Positions 15,505-25,534 of a DNA stretch of 64,000 nucleotides are shown piece after piece (position 1 is the first letter of the stretch; each line of letters begins with the position of its first letter). The stretch lies in the NCBI RefSeq assembly GCF_000420865.1, contig NZ_ATVT01000012.1, positions 1 through 64,000 on the forward strand, read 5' to 3'. Below the pieces are notes generated by a model. It was not told where the DNA came from and searched no databases. It was given only the letters and a program-made list of their open reading frames with translations. The DNA is from Butyrivibrio sp. XPD2006 (GTDB lineage: Bacteria; Bacillota; Clostridia; Lachnospirales; Lachnospiraceae). The position numbers and the translations under genes were made by a program.

Positions 15505-17226
15505 ATGCGACTTATCGATTATTACAACTATATAGCTACGGCTGCCTACATCCTTATGGGTGTGGCAGCTGTATTTTTATATTTCAGAGGCAAAAAGAGC
15601 GATAAGGAAGGTCTTGGAGATGGGGCTGCCCGAATAATCTTTTTGCTGATCATGGTAGTGGCCGCCGTCATCAGACTCTACAAGCTTGGAGAGATTCCTC
15701 TGGGACTTCAGCAGGATGAGGCCTCCATAGGTTATGATGCGTATACACTGGCTACTTATGGAATTGACAGAAACGGCTATCACTGGCCAATTTATCCGAT
15801 CACCTGGGGATGCGGCGGAGGAAGCCCGCTTCTTATCTATCTGAATGTGATTTCGATTTCACTGTTTGGTCCGTCAATAAGGAATCTGAGGATGATCCCT
15901 GCCGTATGCGGGATTTTGACAGTAGCTCTTTTCTATGCGGTTATCAGGATCGTTATGGAGGGCAGGAGATTCAGGAATGAGATGGCACTTCTTGGTGCAG
16001 CCTTTCTGGCGGTCTGTCCATGGCACGTCATCTTATCCAGATGGAGTCTTGACTGCAACATCATGCCTTTTAATCTGATGCTGGCATTCTGGCTGTTCAT
16101 GCTCGGAGTCAGGAAAAACAGCACTTTGTTTTACTGTCTCAGTTCAGCTGCTTTTGCGCTGTGTATGTACAGCTACGGGGCAGCAACCATTGTAATTCCG
16201 ATACTGCTTCTTTTGATGTGTGTCTACGGATTAAAGATAAAAGCACTGACCTGGAAAAAAGTGATATCAGCAGCCGTGACATTTATTGTTGTATTCCTTC
16301 CGCTGCTCGTATTCTATGCGATCAATTACCTCGGACTTCCGGAAATCGTTACAGAGCACTTTTGCTTTAACAAGTTTACCGCAGCCAGAACGGGAGAGGC
16401 GTTTATTGCGCTTGACGGTTCATTTTTCGCAACCATGCTTGGCAACTTAAAGTCAATGCTGCTTGCTGTTACTGTGGGAGATTCAGGCCATACACTTGCA
16501 CATTTTTATCCTGGATATGCCTCACTGTTTGAATTTACATTTCCGGTTACTTTCCTGGGCCTTATTATCTGTATTAAGCATGCTGTTACAGGAAAAAGAG
16601 GAACTGAGCAGCTCAGTCTGCAGTACAGGATGGGACTTATGCTCTTTATTTCAGCAGTAATAGGTACTGCAGTGCTTGATATCGTGATACTTCCAGATAT
16701 CAACAGACTTGTTATGCTGTTTATTCCGTTTATCTTTTTCTTTGTCCTGGGAGCAGGATTTATCCTCGAGCAGGCAAGGGTCATGTTTGTGGCTGTTGCC
16801 TCTATTCTGCTTATAGGAGCCTTGTCTTTTTCAAAGGATTACTTTACTGATTACAGCACCTATGCCCTTAGCATTTATATGCCGGGATATGGTGATGCTA
16901 TTGCGAAAGCCTATGAGATTGCAGGAGACGACAGGCAGATCAGGTCGACCTATGAAGGTCTTTCATCGCCGTTCATGCTTGCTCTTTATTACACGAATTA
17001 TGATCCGTACAAGTTCTATCAGACAGTAGAGTACAAAGACCCTTATGCGGAGTTCAGGATTGCCAAGTCGTTCGGCAACTTCATATTTGAGCTTCCTGAT
17101 GATGTGACAGATGAAAAATATGCTTCGGATGTCTTTGTCGTAGCAAGCAGTGAACTTGAGCTTTTCGGGGATTTGAGCGGCTATAATGCAGATGATTACG
17201 GCGGGTACTTTGTGGTATACAGATAG
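15505..17226 (+). CDS. GT-C fold membrane glycosyltransferase (PMT/ArnT-like)
   Basis: The 573-residue protein has about eleven hydrophobic helices and a hydrophilic C-terminal tail of about 110 residues on the outer face. The first outer loop has the DE pair (around residues 71-72, in QQDEASIGYDAY) that is the catalytic and metal-binding hallmark of GT-C enzymes such as PMT and ArnT. These transfer a sugar from a lipid phosphate carrier to a protein or glycan outside the cell. Donor and acceptor are unknown. It probably shares a transcript with the DUF5722 gene 15 bp upstream. The downstream 135 bp carry no terminator that I trust, but contain a small palindrome, CACAAA-TTC-TTTGTG, at 17318-17332 before the next gene. 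Confidence 0.8.
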   Translation: MRLIDYYNYIATAAYILMGVAAVFLYFRGKKSDKEGLGDGAARIIFLLIMVVAAVIRLYKLGEIPLGLQQDEASIGYDAYTLATYGIDRNGYHWPIYPITWGCGGGSPLLIYLNVISISLFGPSIRNLRMIPAVCGILTVALFYAVIRIVMEGRRFRNEMALLGAAFLAVCPWHVILSRWSLDCNIMPFNLMLAFWLFMLGVRKNSTLFYCLSSAAFALCMYSYGAATIVIPILLLLMCVYGLKIKALTWKKVISAAVTFIVVFLPLLVFYAINYLGLPEIVTEHFCFNKFTAARTGEAFIALDGSFFATMLGNLKSMLLAVTVGDSGHTLAHFYPGYASLFEFTFPVTFLGLIICIKHAVTGKRGTEQLSLQYRMGLMLFISAVIGTAVLDIVILPDINRLVMLFIPFIFFFVLGAGFILEQARVMFVAVASILLIGALSFSKDYFTDYSTYALSIYMPGYGDAIAKAYEIAGDDRQIRSTYEGLSSPFMLALYYTNYDPYKFYQTVEYKDPYAEFRIAKSFGNFIFELPDDVTDEKYASDVFVVASSELELFGDLSGYNADDYGGYFVVYR

Positions 17227-17361
17227 TTTCTAAAGAGAATCAGACCTTTCTAAAATTAGAATTAAATAACACTTGTGGTTGTGGCGAAAGCACCTTTTTT
17301 TCGCGATAATACTATTACACAAATTCTTTGTGAATAATATTCTGTTTTGGAGGAAAAGGCT

Positions 17362-18045
17362 ATGATAAAAAGGATTTTCGCTTGTGCTGTAACATTAGGG
17401 ATGATGATAATTCTTATATCAGGCCGATCTTCTTCTTTTATTCCCGCAGAAACCGTATATGCTGCTGAAGAAACTCAGGGCGAAGTCACAATTGATAGTG
17501 AATATCTGATTCCTGACAGTATCGGATGGTGTACATACTATGTGGTTGTTGCAACAAACAACACCGGATCCGATATTTCCATCAGTGCAGATTTTGTTGC
17601 AAAGGATGGCTCCGGGAATGTTCTCAGAAAAGTGAATGATTATGCAGATGCAGTTAAAAAGGATCAGCAGTTTATCCTCTACGGACAGTTTGTAAATGCT
17701 GAGATAGGAAATGCCAAAAACTATGAGTATGCATATACGATAAATCCCACTGACAGATGCGCATACACTTCTGTTGCGATAGATACCAGAGACATCGGTG
17801 ACTGTGTCGAGGTAAGTGCAACCAACTACTCCGAGTATGATATTCAGAGTGTCGGAGTCAGAAGCGTGTTCATGAAGAACGGAAAACCGGTTGCTTTCGA
17901 TACTGTGAATATTGCTGATGCCGGAATTACTTTCCACGGCGGAAGTACCAACTCTCAGGTTATCGGAACACGAGCAGGGGACTACGATGATATGATTCTT
18001 ACCTATACATCGGTTAGTAACCATGCGATTTCAGAAGACCTTTGA
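17362..18045 (+). CDS. Secreted protein of unknown function
   Basis: The start ATG 17362 follows TTGGAGGAAAAG, which contains a good ribosome binding site; the in-frame TTG at 17347 lies inside that site and is unlikely. The 227-residue protein has a signal peptide (residues 1-~34, ending VYAAE). The mature part is beta-rich with alternating hydrophobic residues and conserved-looking N-x-T/S patterns, such as VVVATNNTGSDISISADF. This resembles the small immunoglobulin-like FxLYD domains found in exported Firmicute proteins. No catalytic motif is seen. It is monocistronic, with a hairpin terminator 26 bp after the stop. The function is not recognised. Confidence 0.7.
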   Translation: MIKRIFACAVTLGMMIILISGRSSSFIPAETVYAAEETQGEVTIDSEYLIPDSIGWCTYYVVVATNNTGSDISISADFVAKDGSGNVLRKVNDYADAVKKDQQFILYGQFVNAEIGNAKNYEYAYTINPTDRCAYTSVAIDTRDIGDCVEVSATNYSEYDIQSVGVRSVFMKNGKPVAFDTVNIADAGITFHGGSTNSQVIGTRAGDYDDMILTYTSVSNHAISEDL

Positions 18046-18070
18046 TATCTGAAAATCAGAATATGTCTTT

Positions 18071-18103
18071 AAAGCCGAGGCTTAAAATAGCCCCGGCTTT
18101 TTT
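18071..18103 (+). terminator. Rho-independent terminator
   Basis: AAAGCCGAGGCT (18071-18082) pairs with AGCCCCGGCTTT over the A-rich loop and is followed by a T run. It ends the transcript of the secreted protein gene. Confidence 0.85.
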
Positions 18104-18220
18104 ATGGTCGGAATTATGTTTCAATATCATGTATTATTTTTTGTTTTTGAGTGTTTTATTCACAAAATATTCACAAAAATATATGATAATATTCCTCGTG
18201 ATTATGAGGAGGAAATTTAC

Positions 18221-18526
18221 ATGCTTACAACAGGTTTATTCAGACTACAAGCCAACCACCCCAGAACATTTGCTGTAATGATGAACAAGAGACAGCGCAG
18301 CAAGCTGGTCAAATATCTAAACGATTTGGAATCCAGCGGAATCAGCAGAACAGATGACAAGAAGGTCAACAAGCTCATATATAAGCTCGAAAACGGGCAT
18401 ATGTCCTATGATAACAATGAGCTTAATATAATGAGAGCTGCAATTATTCTCAACAGATTTGTAGAACCCATATCTTTTATCTGCAAGAGATATATTGCAC
18501 GCGCAATATCACGCAGTGCTGCATGA
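18221..18526 (+). CDS. Small basic cytosolic protein of unknown function
   Basis: ATG 18221 has AGGAGG (18206-18211) at good distance and gives a 101-residue protein; the longer in-frame reading upstream is AT-rich promoter sequence. The product is Lys/Arg-rich and mostly helical, with no signal peptide or membrane helix. It contains two hydrophilic helices (RSKLVKYLNDLES and KKVNKLIYKLENG) followed by a hydrophobic helix with IMRAAIILNRF. I do not recognise the family. Its size and charge would suit a nucleic-acid-binding or regulatory protein, but no helix-turn-helix can be named with confidence. It stands alone between two terminators. Confidence 0.6.
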   Translation: MLTTGLFRLQANHPRTFAVMMNKRQRSKLVKYLNDLESSGISRTDDKKVNKLIYKLENGHMSYDNNELNIMRAAIILNRFVEPISFICKRYIARAISRSAA

Positions 18527-18550
18527 CCTTATCAGACAGGCAGTATTTCG

Positions 18551-18576
18551 GCGAGTCCACAATGACTCGCTTTTTT
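18551..18576 (+). terminator. Rho-independent terminator
   Basis: The stem GCGAGTC (18551-18557) / GACTCGC (18564-18570) has a 6-nt loop and is followed by six Ts. It closes the small basic protein gene. Confidence 0.88.
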
Positions 18577-18629
18577 GTTGCATTTTGTAATATAATTATA
18601 TGTAACGCTTTGAGAGGAAACAGGAGAGG

Positions 18630-19478
18630 ATGAGAAAGGGTCTTGTTATGGAGGGCGGCGCTATGCGCGGGATGTTTACCTGCGGAGTGATCGACGTCCT
18701 TATGGAGAACGGAATTGATTTTGATGGAGCTGTGGGCGTTTCTGCCGGAGCTACCTTTGGAATAAACTATAAGTCCAAACAGATTGGCAGAGCAGTAAGA
18801 TACAACAAGAAATACTGTACTGACAAGAGATATCACAGTATAAGGTCGCTTCTGCTTACAGGGGATATCTACAATGTTCCCTTTTGCTACGACGAGCTTC
18901 CGTACAAGCTTGATAAATGGGATATTAAGACATTTAAAGAAAACCCGATGGAATTCTATTGCGTGGCAACTGACATAAACACAGGTAAACCTGCATATCA
19001 CAAGTGCACAGACGGAGAAAAAGAAGACCTTACATGGATACAGGCTTCTGCATCAATGCCGCTTGTATCAAGGCCTGTGCATATAGACGGTGGAGTATAT
19101 CTCGACGGAGGACCATCGGACTCCATTCCTTTGAAATTCATGGAGGATAAGGGGTATGAGAGGATACTTGTCATAGAGACTCAGCCCGGAGACTATGTAA
19201 AGGGACATCAGAAATTTATGCCTCTTGTCAAAGTCATGCTACGCAGATATCCGAATATGATAGAGTGCATGGAAAAGCGTCACCTCATGTACAATGAAGA
19301 AAAGAGATACATACGAGAAAAAGAGAAATCGGGAGAGGTGCTGGTAATAAGACCGGATGAGCCTCTTAATATAAGCCCTGTTGAGAAAGATCCGGCGGAG
19401 CTCGAGAGAGTATATCAGCTTGGAAGAGCTGCCGGGCAAAAGAAGCTTGAAGCTATAAAAGAGTATTTTAGAGCATAA
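18630..19478 (+). CDS. Patatin-like phospholipase
   Basis: The 282-residue cytosolic protein carries the full patatin signature: the oxyanion loop near EGGAMRGMFTCGV (residues ~8-20), the nucleophile Ser38 in GVSAG, and the catalytic Asp159 in LDGG. Patatins use a Ser-Asp dyad to hydrolyse acyl chains from phospholipids or other esters. It resembles the YlbK/YchK-like bacterial lipases of about 280 residues. The C-terminal 100 residues are charged and contain KEKSGEVLVIRPDEPL, typical for this subgroup. It lies 31 bp before an old-yellow-enzyme gene; a metabolic link is not obvious. The start at 18630 has AGGAGAGG immediately upstream. Confidence 0.9.
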   Translation: MRKGLVMEGGAMRGMFTCGVIDVLMENGIDFDGAVGVSAGATFGINYKSKQIGRAVRYNKKYCTDKRYHSIRSLLLTGDIYNVPFCYDELPYKLDKWDIKTFKENPMEFYCVATDINTGKPAYHKCTDGEKEDLTWIQASASMPLVSRPVHIDGGVYLDGGPSDSIPLKFMEDKGYERILVIETQPGDYVKGHQKFMPLVKVMLRRYPNMIECMEKRHLMYNEEKRYIREKEKSGEVLVIRPDEPLNISPVEKDPAELERVYQLGRAAGQKKLEAIKEYFRA

Positions 19479-19509
19479 TAATATTTCTTATATACTGGGG
19501 GAAAATACA

Positions 19510-21576
19510 ATGGACGAAAGATTACAACCTCTGTTTACACCTTGGAAAATCGGAAACTGTGAAATCAAGAACAGAATCGTACTGACATCTATGGGAGGAA
19601 CAGATCTTTTCGGATGGATGGAAAAGAACCACTTTGACAAAGAAGGTGCGAATTTCATCCTGAATGTTGCCAAAAACAATGCGGGACTTGTGCTTCCGGG
19701 GTGTCAGCCTGTGTACAATCCGATGTTCGGACAGTGGCTTTACACCAATAAACAGATGTACCGGGATCTTGCTGCCTGGATGCCTGAATTTCACAAGACC
19801 GGAGCCAAGCTCTTTGTACAGCTTACAGCCGGATTTGGCAGGTCTTTTACCGTCAGCAGCATGATGGAGAAGCTCTACAATAACCCGGCTCTAAGGGTAT
19901 TATCCAAGCCCTTTATGGACCTTGATAAGATTACCGCTTCGGCAAGCCCTTCGCCCAACAGATGGTCTGACAAGCTTCCTTCAAGGCAGCTGACCAAAGA
20001 GGAGATCAGGGAATATGTTGAGGCTTTTGGAAAGAGTGCGAGACTCCTTAAGGACGCTGGTGTTGACGGTGTAGAAGTGCATGCTGTTCACGAGGGATAT
20101 CTTCTTGATCAGTTCACTCTTCCCTATGTAAATAAGAGGACAGATGAGTATGGCGGATCTTTTGAGAACAGGTACCGTTTTGCTGTGGAGATAGTTCAGG
20201 AGATCAAGAAGCAGTGCGGAAGTGATTTTCCGGTATCTCTCAGATACAGTGTGATATCCAAAACCAAGGGAATGCGACAGGGAGCCCTTCCGGGTGAGGA
20301 ATACACTGAGGTCGGAAGAGATTTCGAAGAATCCAAAAAGGCTGCAAAATATCTCCAGGATGCAGGATATGACATGCTCAACTGTGACAACGGAACCTAT
20401 GATGCATGGTACTGGGCTCATCCTCCTATCTATATGCCTGAGAACTGCAATCTGGAGGATGTCGTTAACCTCCGCAAATATATTGATATACCTGTGGTGT
20501 GCGCAGGAAGGCTTGACCCGAGAGTGGCTGCCGATTATATAGCCGGCGGAGAGCTTGACGGAGCTGGATTTGCAAGACCGTTCCTCGCTGATACAGAATG
20601 GGTTACCAAGCTCATGAATGACAGGGAGGACGACATAAGGCCATGTATTCTGTGTCACAACGGTTGCTTTAACATGTGCCATTACAAGGGCGTTCCAAAC
20701 GATCAGGATCTCTCGGATTCGCTTCACCTGGCAAGGTGTGCTGTCAATGCGGAGACAATGCAGACCGACAAGCATTTTATCCAAAAAGCCAAGCATCCGA
20801 AGACCGTACATATTGTCGGTGGCGGAATAGGTGGAATGGAGGCTGCAAGAGTTCTTAAGCTCAGAGGCCATAATCCTGTCATATATGAAAAGAGTGGCGT
20901 ACTGGGCGGTACTTTTATCGCTGCAAGTTCAGAGTCCTACAAGGGTAAGCTAAGGGATCTCCTCAGATGGTACAGAAGACAGATGGATGTTTTGGGCATC
21001 GAAGTGCACCTGAATACAGAGATTGATGACCCGAGGAGATTCGGAAGAAAGAGCGATATCATTATTGCAACGGGCTCAAGACCCAGGATTCTTAAGAATG
21101 TTCCGGGGCACGAGAAGATGATTGAAGCCTGTGATTTCCTTCTTGGCAAGGAAGTTGGAGAGACTGTGGCCGTTATCGGCGGAGGACTTACAGGAAGTGA
21201 GATTGCGTATGAACTGGCTCTTTGGGGCAAGCATCCGATCATAGTTGAGATGAAGGATGATCTTGTATCACAGAAGGGCGTTTGCCTTGCCAACAGTTCA
21301 TATTTAAGAGAGTGGTTTGCACTTCATGAGATTCCTGTTTATCTTGAGACTAAGCTCAAGGAAGTGCAGGATAACGCCATTATCTGTACAGACAAAGATG
21401 GAAAAGAGATCCGTATAGAGTGCGATTCTGTCATCAGCTCCGCGGGATATATTCCTGATCCTGTGATAAGTGATAATGACAGAACCAGCAACATGGATTT
21501 CGTCGGAGACTGCAAACAGATTGGCAATCTCAGGTCTGTAATCTGGCGAGCCTATGAAGTTGCGATGAGGATGTAA
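19510..21576 (+). CDS. NADH:flavin oxidoreductase, 2,4-dienoyl-CoA reductase-like (OYE + FAD domains)
   Basis: The 688-residue enzyme has an FMN-binding TIM barrel (~1-365) and a 4Fe-4S cluster motif with closely spaced cysteines (CILCHNGCFNMC, near 379-390, plus a later Cys). After these come two Rossmann folds for FAD (VHIVGGGIGGMEAA) and NAD(P)H (VAVIGGGLTGSEIA). This is the domain plan of FadH, enoate reductases and bile-acid or trimethylamine-processing relatives. It should reduce an activated C=C bond with electrons passed from NAD(P)H through FAD, Fe-S and FMN. The true substrate cannot be read from sequence. Oxygen-sensitive Fe-S chemistry fits a strict anaerobe. The gene ends just before the trp operon promoter and is not part of that operon. 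Confidence 0.88.
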   Translation: MDERLQPLFTPWKIGNCEIKNRIVLTSMGGTDLFGWMEKNHFDKEGANFILNVAKNNAGLVLPGCQPVYNPMFGQWLYTNKQMYRDLAAWMPEFHKTGAKLFVQLTAGFGRSFTVSSMMEKLYNNPALRVLSKPFMDLDKITASASPSPNRWSDKLPSRQLTKEEIREYVEAFGKSARLLKDAGVDGVEVHAVHEGYLLDQFTLPYVNKRTDEYGGSFENRYRFAVEIVQEIKKQCGSDFPVSLRYSVISKTKGMRQGALPGEEYTEVGRDFEESKKAAKYLQDAGYDMLNCDNGTYDAWYWAHPPIYMPENCNLEDVVNLRKYIDIPVVCAGRLDPRVAADYIAGGELDGAGFARPFLADTEWVTKLMNDREDDIRPCILCHNGCFNMCHYKGVPNDQDLSDSLHLARCAVNAETMQTDKHFIQKAKHPKTVHIVGGGIGGMEAARVLKLRGHNPVIYEKSGVLGGTFIAASSESYKGKLRDLLRWYRRQMDVLGIEVHLNTEIDDPRRFGRKSDIIIATGSRPRILKNVPGHEKMIEACDFLLGKEVGETVAVIGGGLTGSEIAYELALWGKHPIIVEMKDDLVSQKGVCLANSSYLREWFALHEIPVYLETKLKEVQDNAIICTDKDGKEIRIECDSVISSAGYIPDPVISDNDRTSNMDFVGDCKQIGNLRSVIWRAYEVAMRM

Positions 21577-21583
21577 AAAGTAA

Positions 21584-21612
21584 TTGACATCTCCTATGCG
21601 TGATGTTATTAT
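21584..21612 (+). promoter_or_regulatory. Promoter of the trp T-box operon
   Basis: A perfect -35 TTGACA (21584-21589), a 17-bp spacer and -10 TATTAT (21607-21612) predict a start near 21619, about 30 nt before the T-box stem I. It overlaps the end of the upstream intergenic region, only 8 bp after the oxidoreductase stop codon. Confidence 0.85.
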
Positions 21613-21639
21613 TTCAATAATTTAATACTTCAAACCGAT

Positions 21640-21904
21640 GAAGTGGAGATAAAGGTAATGATGACCTCACAGAGAGCCCGAGGAGCTGAGAACGGGTAGG
21701 AAACAAGTTATCAAATGGACCACAGAGGGCGCAGTGAACAGTGTTTAAGGCTTAGTATTCTGCGACGTGAAGACATACGTCAGTTGTCGGGGATATGTTA
21801 GTATCTCTTAAGGGTGCGACAATAGTCGCAAATTCAAGGTGGCACCGCGGATTAAGTATATTCGTCCTTGACAGAACAGAAATTCTGTCAAGGACTTTTC
21901 TTTT
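21640..21904 (+). ncRNA. Tryptophan T-box riboswitch
   Basis: This leader senses uncharged tRNA-Trp and controls the trp genes. Stem I shows the conserved GAAGTGGAGATAAAGG start and AGAGAGCCCGAGGAGCTGAGA distal loop elements. The specifier triplet is TGG (21716-21718), followed by ACC, which reads as the tryptophan codon. Stem III (GCGAC/GTCGC) precedes the invariant T-box AAGGTGGCACCGCGG (21836-21850), which pairs with the tRNA acceptor end and forms the antiterminator. The competing terminator is a 13-bp stem, GTCCTTGACAGAA with its complement (21864-21895), followed by TTTTCTTTT. The known T-box mechanism predicts read-through when charged tRNA-Trp is scarce. Confidence 0.95.
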
Positions 21905-21946
21905 GCACAAAGGTCTTTGGCAGGCCCAAAAAAGGAGGATGACGAA

Positions 21947-22963
21947 ATGATCAAAGAAGCAATCGTAAAAATCGTAAACAAGGAAGATCTCACCTATGAT
22001 GAAGCCTATCAGGTGATGAATGAGATCATGAGTGGAGAGACCAGCCAGACTCAGAACGCTGCATTTCTGGCAGCTCTTTCCACAAAGAGCGCAAGAGCGG
22101 AGACAACAGACGAGATCGCCGGCTGTGCAGCAGCCATGAGGGATCATGCCACCAAGGTTGATACCGGTATGGATATATTTGAGATAGTAGGAACCGGTGG
22201 AGACAACGCTCACAGCTTTAACATTTCAACAACATCTGCTATTGTTGCTGCTGCAGGCGGAGTGAAGGTTGCCAAGCATGGAAACAGGGCAGCATCAAGT
22301 AAATGCGGAACAGCTGACTGCCTGGAGGCTCTTGGAGTCAATATCCAGCAGGATCCGGATAAGTGCACTGAACTTTTAAATGAGGCCGGAATGTGTTTCT
22401 TCTTTGCACAGAAGTACCACACATCCATGAAGTACGTAGGAGCTATCAGAAAGGAACTTGGATTCAGAACCGTGTTCAATATCCTTGGACCTCTTACAAA
22501 CCCGGGTTCACCCAAGATGCAGCTTCTTGGTGTTTATGATGAGTATCTGGTAGAGCCTTTGGCACAGGTTCTGGTAAACCTCGGAGTAAAGAGAGGAATG
22601 GTTGTCTACGGAATGGACAAGCTTGATGAGATCTCAATGAGCTGCGAGACCAAGGTTTGTGAGATCAATGACGGATGGTACAAAACATATATCATAAAGC
22701 CCGAAGATTTCGGCTTTGAGCGTTGCTCAAAGGAGGAACTTGTGGGCGGAACACCTGAAGAAAACGCAAAAATAACAAGGGATATCCTTGCAGGAGCCAA
22801 GGGACCTAAGACAAATGCAGTTCTCTTAAATGCAGGTGCATCTCTTTACATAGCAGGAAAGGCTGAGTCCTTTAAGGACGGAGTTAAGCTTGCAGAGGAA
22901 CTGATCAGTTCAGGAAAGGCAACAGAAACACTTGAGAAGATAATCGAGGTTAGTAACAGATGA
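21947..22963 (+). CDS. trpD: Anthranilate phosphoribosyltransferase
   Basis: The 338-residue enzyme joins anthranilate to phosphoribosyl pyrophosphate, the second committed step of tryptophan synthesis. The start ATG 21947 follows AAAGGAGG by 8 nt. The glycine-rich PRPP-binding loop [15 protein letters not shown] lies near residues 82-96, and the [12 protein letters not shown] segment that helps bind anthranilate follows. The protein has the usual length and no fused glutaminase domain. It is the first gene after the T-box and overlaps trpC by 4 bp, so expression is set by tRNA-Trp charging. Confidence 0.96.
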   Translation: MIKEAIVKIVNKEDLTYDEAYQVMNEIMSGETSQTQNAAFLAALSTKSARAETTDEIAGCAAAMRDHATKVDTGMDIFEIVGTGGDNAHSFNISTTSAIVAAAGGVKVAKHGNRAASSKCGTADCLEALGVNIQQDPDKCTELLNEAGMCFFFAQKYHTSMKYVGAIRKELGFRTVFNILGPLTNPGSPKMQLLGVYDEYLVEPLAQVLVNLGVKRGMVVYGMDKLDEISMSCETKVCEINDGWYKTYIIKPEDFGFERCSKEELVGGTPEENAKITRDILAGAKGPKTNAVLLNAGASLYIAGKAESFKDGVKLAEELISSGKATETLEKIIEVSNR

Positions 22964-23742
22964 CAATTTTAGATGAAATTGCCGATTACGCAAGATTAAG
23001 AGTTGAAAAACAAAAAGAAATAAAGAGCATCGAAGCTATCAGATTTGAAGCTGCAATGTTTCCTAAAAAGGATTTTGCATTTGAAGAGGCTTTAAGGAAG
23101 GACGAGCTGTCATTCATCTGTGAATGCAAAAAGGCTTCTCCGTCAAAAGGTATAATAGCTGAGCAGTTTCCTTATCTTGATATTGCCACGGATTATGAGA
23201 AGGCGGGAGCAGATGCCATATCGGTGCTTACAGAGCCGAAGTGGTTTCTGGGAAGAGATGAGTACCTCTCAGAAATAAGCTCTGCTGTGAATATTCCCTG
23301 CCTTAGAAAAGACTTTGTTGTAGACGAGTATATGATCCATGAGGCTGCTGTTTTAGGCGCATCGGCGGTTCTTCTCATATGTGCGATACTCTCTGAAGAG
23401 GAGATAAAGAGATATATAAATATCTGTGACGGGCTTGGGCTGTCGGCTCTTGTTGAAGCACATGATGAAGAAGAGGTCAAAAAGGCAATAAATTCAGGTG
23501 CCCGGATCATCGGTGTAAACAACAGAAACCTCAAGGACTTCTCGGTGGATACGGAGAACAGCAAGAGGCTGCGGGCACTAATACCGAATGATATTTTATT
23601 TGTGTCAGAGTCGGGAGTTAAGGAGCCTGAGGATGTCAAAGCAATAAAGGACATGGGAGCCGATGCGGTTCTTGTGGGAGAAACACTCATGAGAGCAGCG
23701 GACAAGAGCATAAAATTAAAGGAGCTTAAGAGTCTTTTGTGA
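22960..23742 (+). CDS. trpC: Indole-3-glycerol phosphate synthase
   Basis: The 260-residue TIM-barrel enzyme closes the indole ring from carboxyphenylamino-deoxyribulose phosphate. Signatures include [13 protein letters not shown] near residues 50-62 (with the catalytic Lys in the KKASPS motif), the FLGRDEYL segment, [12 protein letters not shown], and the phosphate-binding ESGV and [12 protein letters not shown] motifs. It is monofunctional and not fused to TrpF as in Escherichia coli. It overlaps both neighbours by 4 bp, which suggests translational coupling within the operon. Confidence 0.96.
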   Translation: MTILDEIADYARLRVEKQKEIKSIEAIRFEAAMFPKKDFAFEEALRKDELSFICECKKASPSKGIIAEQFPYLDIATDYEKAGADAISVLTEPKWFLGRDEYLSEISSAVNIPCLRKDFVVDEYMIHEAAVLGASAVLLICAILSEEEIKRYINICDGLGLSALVEAHDEEEVKKAINSGARIIGVNNRNLKDFSVDTENSKRLRALIPNDILFVSESGVKEPEDVKAIKDMGADAVLVGETLMRAADKSIKLKELKSLL

Positions 23743-24347
23743 AAAAAGCCAAGGTTAAGTTTTGTGGACTAAAAAGAATAGATGATATCCGGGCAGCCAA
23801 TGAGCTTAGGCCTGATTATGCAGGGTTTGTGTTTTGGGAAAAGAGCTCTCGAAACGTATCCAGGGATGAAGCGATAAATCTTGGAAAAGCTCTTTTGCCG
23901 GATATAAAGAAGGTTGGAGTTTTTGTCGACGAAGTCCCGGACAGGGTTGCAGCTCTTTTAACAGATGGCGTTATTGATATTGCGCAGCTTCACGGACATG
24001 AGGATGAGGAGTATATCTCAAGATTAAGATCTCTGGCGGATGGAGCATGTGTTATCAAAGCGTTTGTTATCAAAAGCAAAGAGGATCTGGAAAAAGCAAA
24101 ACAGAGCAGCGCAGATTATCTGCTGCTGGATTCGGGGAAGGGTACAGGACAGACCTTTAACTGGGAACTGATTGCCGAAGCCGGGTTTGACAAGCCGTAC
24201 TTTCTGGCAGGAGGTCTTGGACCTGAAAACGTGGCGGATGCGGTTAAAAAGCTAAAGCCTTATGCAGTGGATGTCAGTTCGGGAATTGAGACTGATGGTC
24301 TTAAGGACCCTGAGAAAATGAGTAAGTTTATGGGAGAATTATTATGA
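23739..24347 (+). CDS. trpF: Phosphoribosylanthranilate isomerase
   Basis: The 202-residue TIM-barrel enzyme carries out the Amadori rearrangement between the TrpD and TrpC steps. It starts at GTG 23739 inside the end of trpC. The catalytic Cys is in VKFCGLKR (residue ~8), and the catalytic Asp is probably in the VGVFVD strand or the later LLDS strand. The phosphate-binding end shows [11 protein letters not shown] and VDVSSGIE. The length is normal. It overlaps trpB by 4 bp. Confidence 0.95.
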   Translation: MKKAKVKFCGLKRIDDIRAANELRPDYAGFVFWEKSSRNVSRDEAINLGKALLPDIKKVGVFVDEVPDRVAALLTDGVIDIAQLHGHEDEEYISRLRSLADGACVIKAFVIKSKEDLEKAKQSSADYLLLDSGKGTGQTFNWELIAEAGFDKPYFLAGGLGPENVADAVKKLKPYAVDVSSGIETDGLKDPEKMSKFMGELL

Positions 24348-25534
24348 GTAATCAGAACGGAAGATTTGGAATCCATGGTGGTCAGTATATACCGGAAACA
24401 CTTATGAATGCGGTCATAGAGCTGGAAGAGGCTTACAACCACTACAAGGACGATCCTGAGTTTAATAAAGAGCTTCAGACTCTTTTTAATGACTACGCCG
24501 GAAGGCCTTCAAGGCTGTACTATGCTGAGAAGATGACTAAAGACCTGGGCGGAGCCAAGATATATCTGAAGAGAGAAGATCTTAACCACACAGGAGCTCA
24601 CAAGATAAACAATGTACTTGGTCAGGCGCTTCTTGCCAAGAAGATGGGTAAGACAAGGCTTATCGCAGAGACAGGTGCAGGACAGCACGGAGTTGCAACA
24701 GCTACGGCTGCTGCTCTGATGGGCATGGAGTGCGTTGTTTTCATGGGAGAAGAGGACACCAAAAGACAGGCGCTCAATGTTTATAAGATGAAGCTTTTAG
24801 GGGCAGAAGTAGTACCGGTCACAACAGGAACAGCAACTTTAAAAGATGCAGTATCGGAGGCAATGAGAGAATGGACATCAAGGATAAGCGATACACACTA
24901 CTGCCTGGGAAGTGTCATGGGACCACATCCGTTCCCGACCATCGTAAGGGACTTTCAGGCTGTTATCTCCAAAGAGATCAAGCAGCAGATAATGGAGAAG
25001 GAAGGACGACTTCCGGACGTTGTAATGGCATGTGTAGGAGGCGGCTCAAACGCAATAGGTACCTTCTATAATTTCATTGAGGATGAAGGCGTTCAGCTGA
25101 TTGGCTGTGAAGCTGCCGGAAGAGGCGTTGATACCTTTGAAACAGCAGCTACCATTGCAACAGGTAAGCTTGGAATCTTCCACGGAATGAAGTCATATTT
25201 CTGCCAGGATGAATACGGACAGATAGCACCTGTTTATTCAATTTCCGCAGGACTTGATTATCCCGGAATAGGACCGGAGCACGCTTATCTTCACGACATA
25301 GGAAGAGCGCAGTACGTACCTGTAACTGATGACGAGGCAGTTAATGCCTTTGAGTATCTTTCAAGAACAGAGGGTATCATACCGGCCATAGAGTCATCCC
25401 ATGCGCTGGCACATGCCATGAAAATAGCACCTGCTATGGATAAAGACAAGATCATAGTAATAACTGTTTCGGGCAGAGGCGACAAGGATTGCGCAGCCAT
25501 TGCAAGGTACAGAGGGGAGAATATCAATGAGTAA
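24344..25534 (+). CDS. trpB: Tryptophan synthase beta chain
   Basis: The 396-residue PLP enzyme condenses indole with serine. The PLP lysine sits in the HTGAHKINN motif (residues ~82-90), preceded by LKREDLN. The phosphate-binding glycine loop is [12 protein letters not shown]. This is the classical TrpB1 type that works in complex with TrpA, not the longer TrpB2 type. It overlaps trpA by 8 bp. Confidence 0.97.
   Translation: MSNQNGRFGIHGGQYIPETLMNAVIELEEAYNHYKDDPEFNKELQTLFNDYAGRPSRLYYAEKMTKDLGGAKIYLKREDLNHTGAHKINNVLGQALLAKKMGKTRLIAETGAGQHGVATATAAALMGMECVVFMGEEDTKRQALNVYKMKLLGAEVVPVTTGTATLKDAVSEAMREWTSRISDTHYCLGSVMGPHPFPTIVRDFQAVISKEIKQQIMEKEGRLPDVVMACVGGGSNAIGTFYNFIEDEGVQLIGCEAAGRGVDTFETAATIATGKLGIFHGMKSYFCQDEYGQIAPVYSISAGLDYPGIGPEHAYLHDIGRAQYVPVTDDEAVNAFEYLSRTEGIIPAIESSHALAHAMKIAPAMDKDKIIVITVSGRGDKDCAAIARYRGENINE

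Noticed and set aside
17318-17332. CACAAA-TTC-TTTGTG palindrome as an operator
   Set aside because: It is short, AT-rich and unique in the intergenic regions I read. It is mentioned only in the neighbouring gene entry.
18042-18278. A 78-codon frame starting at the end of the secreted protein gene
   Set aside because: It runs through a terminator and AT-rich promoter sequence and overlaps the better supported gene at 18221.
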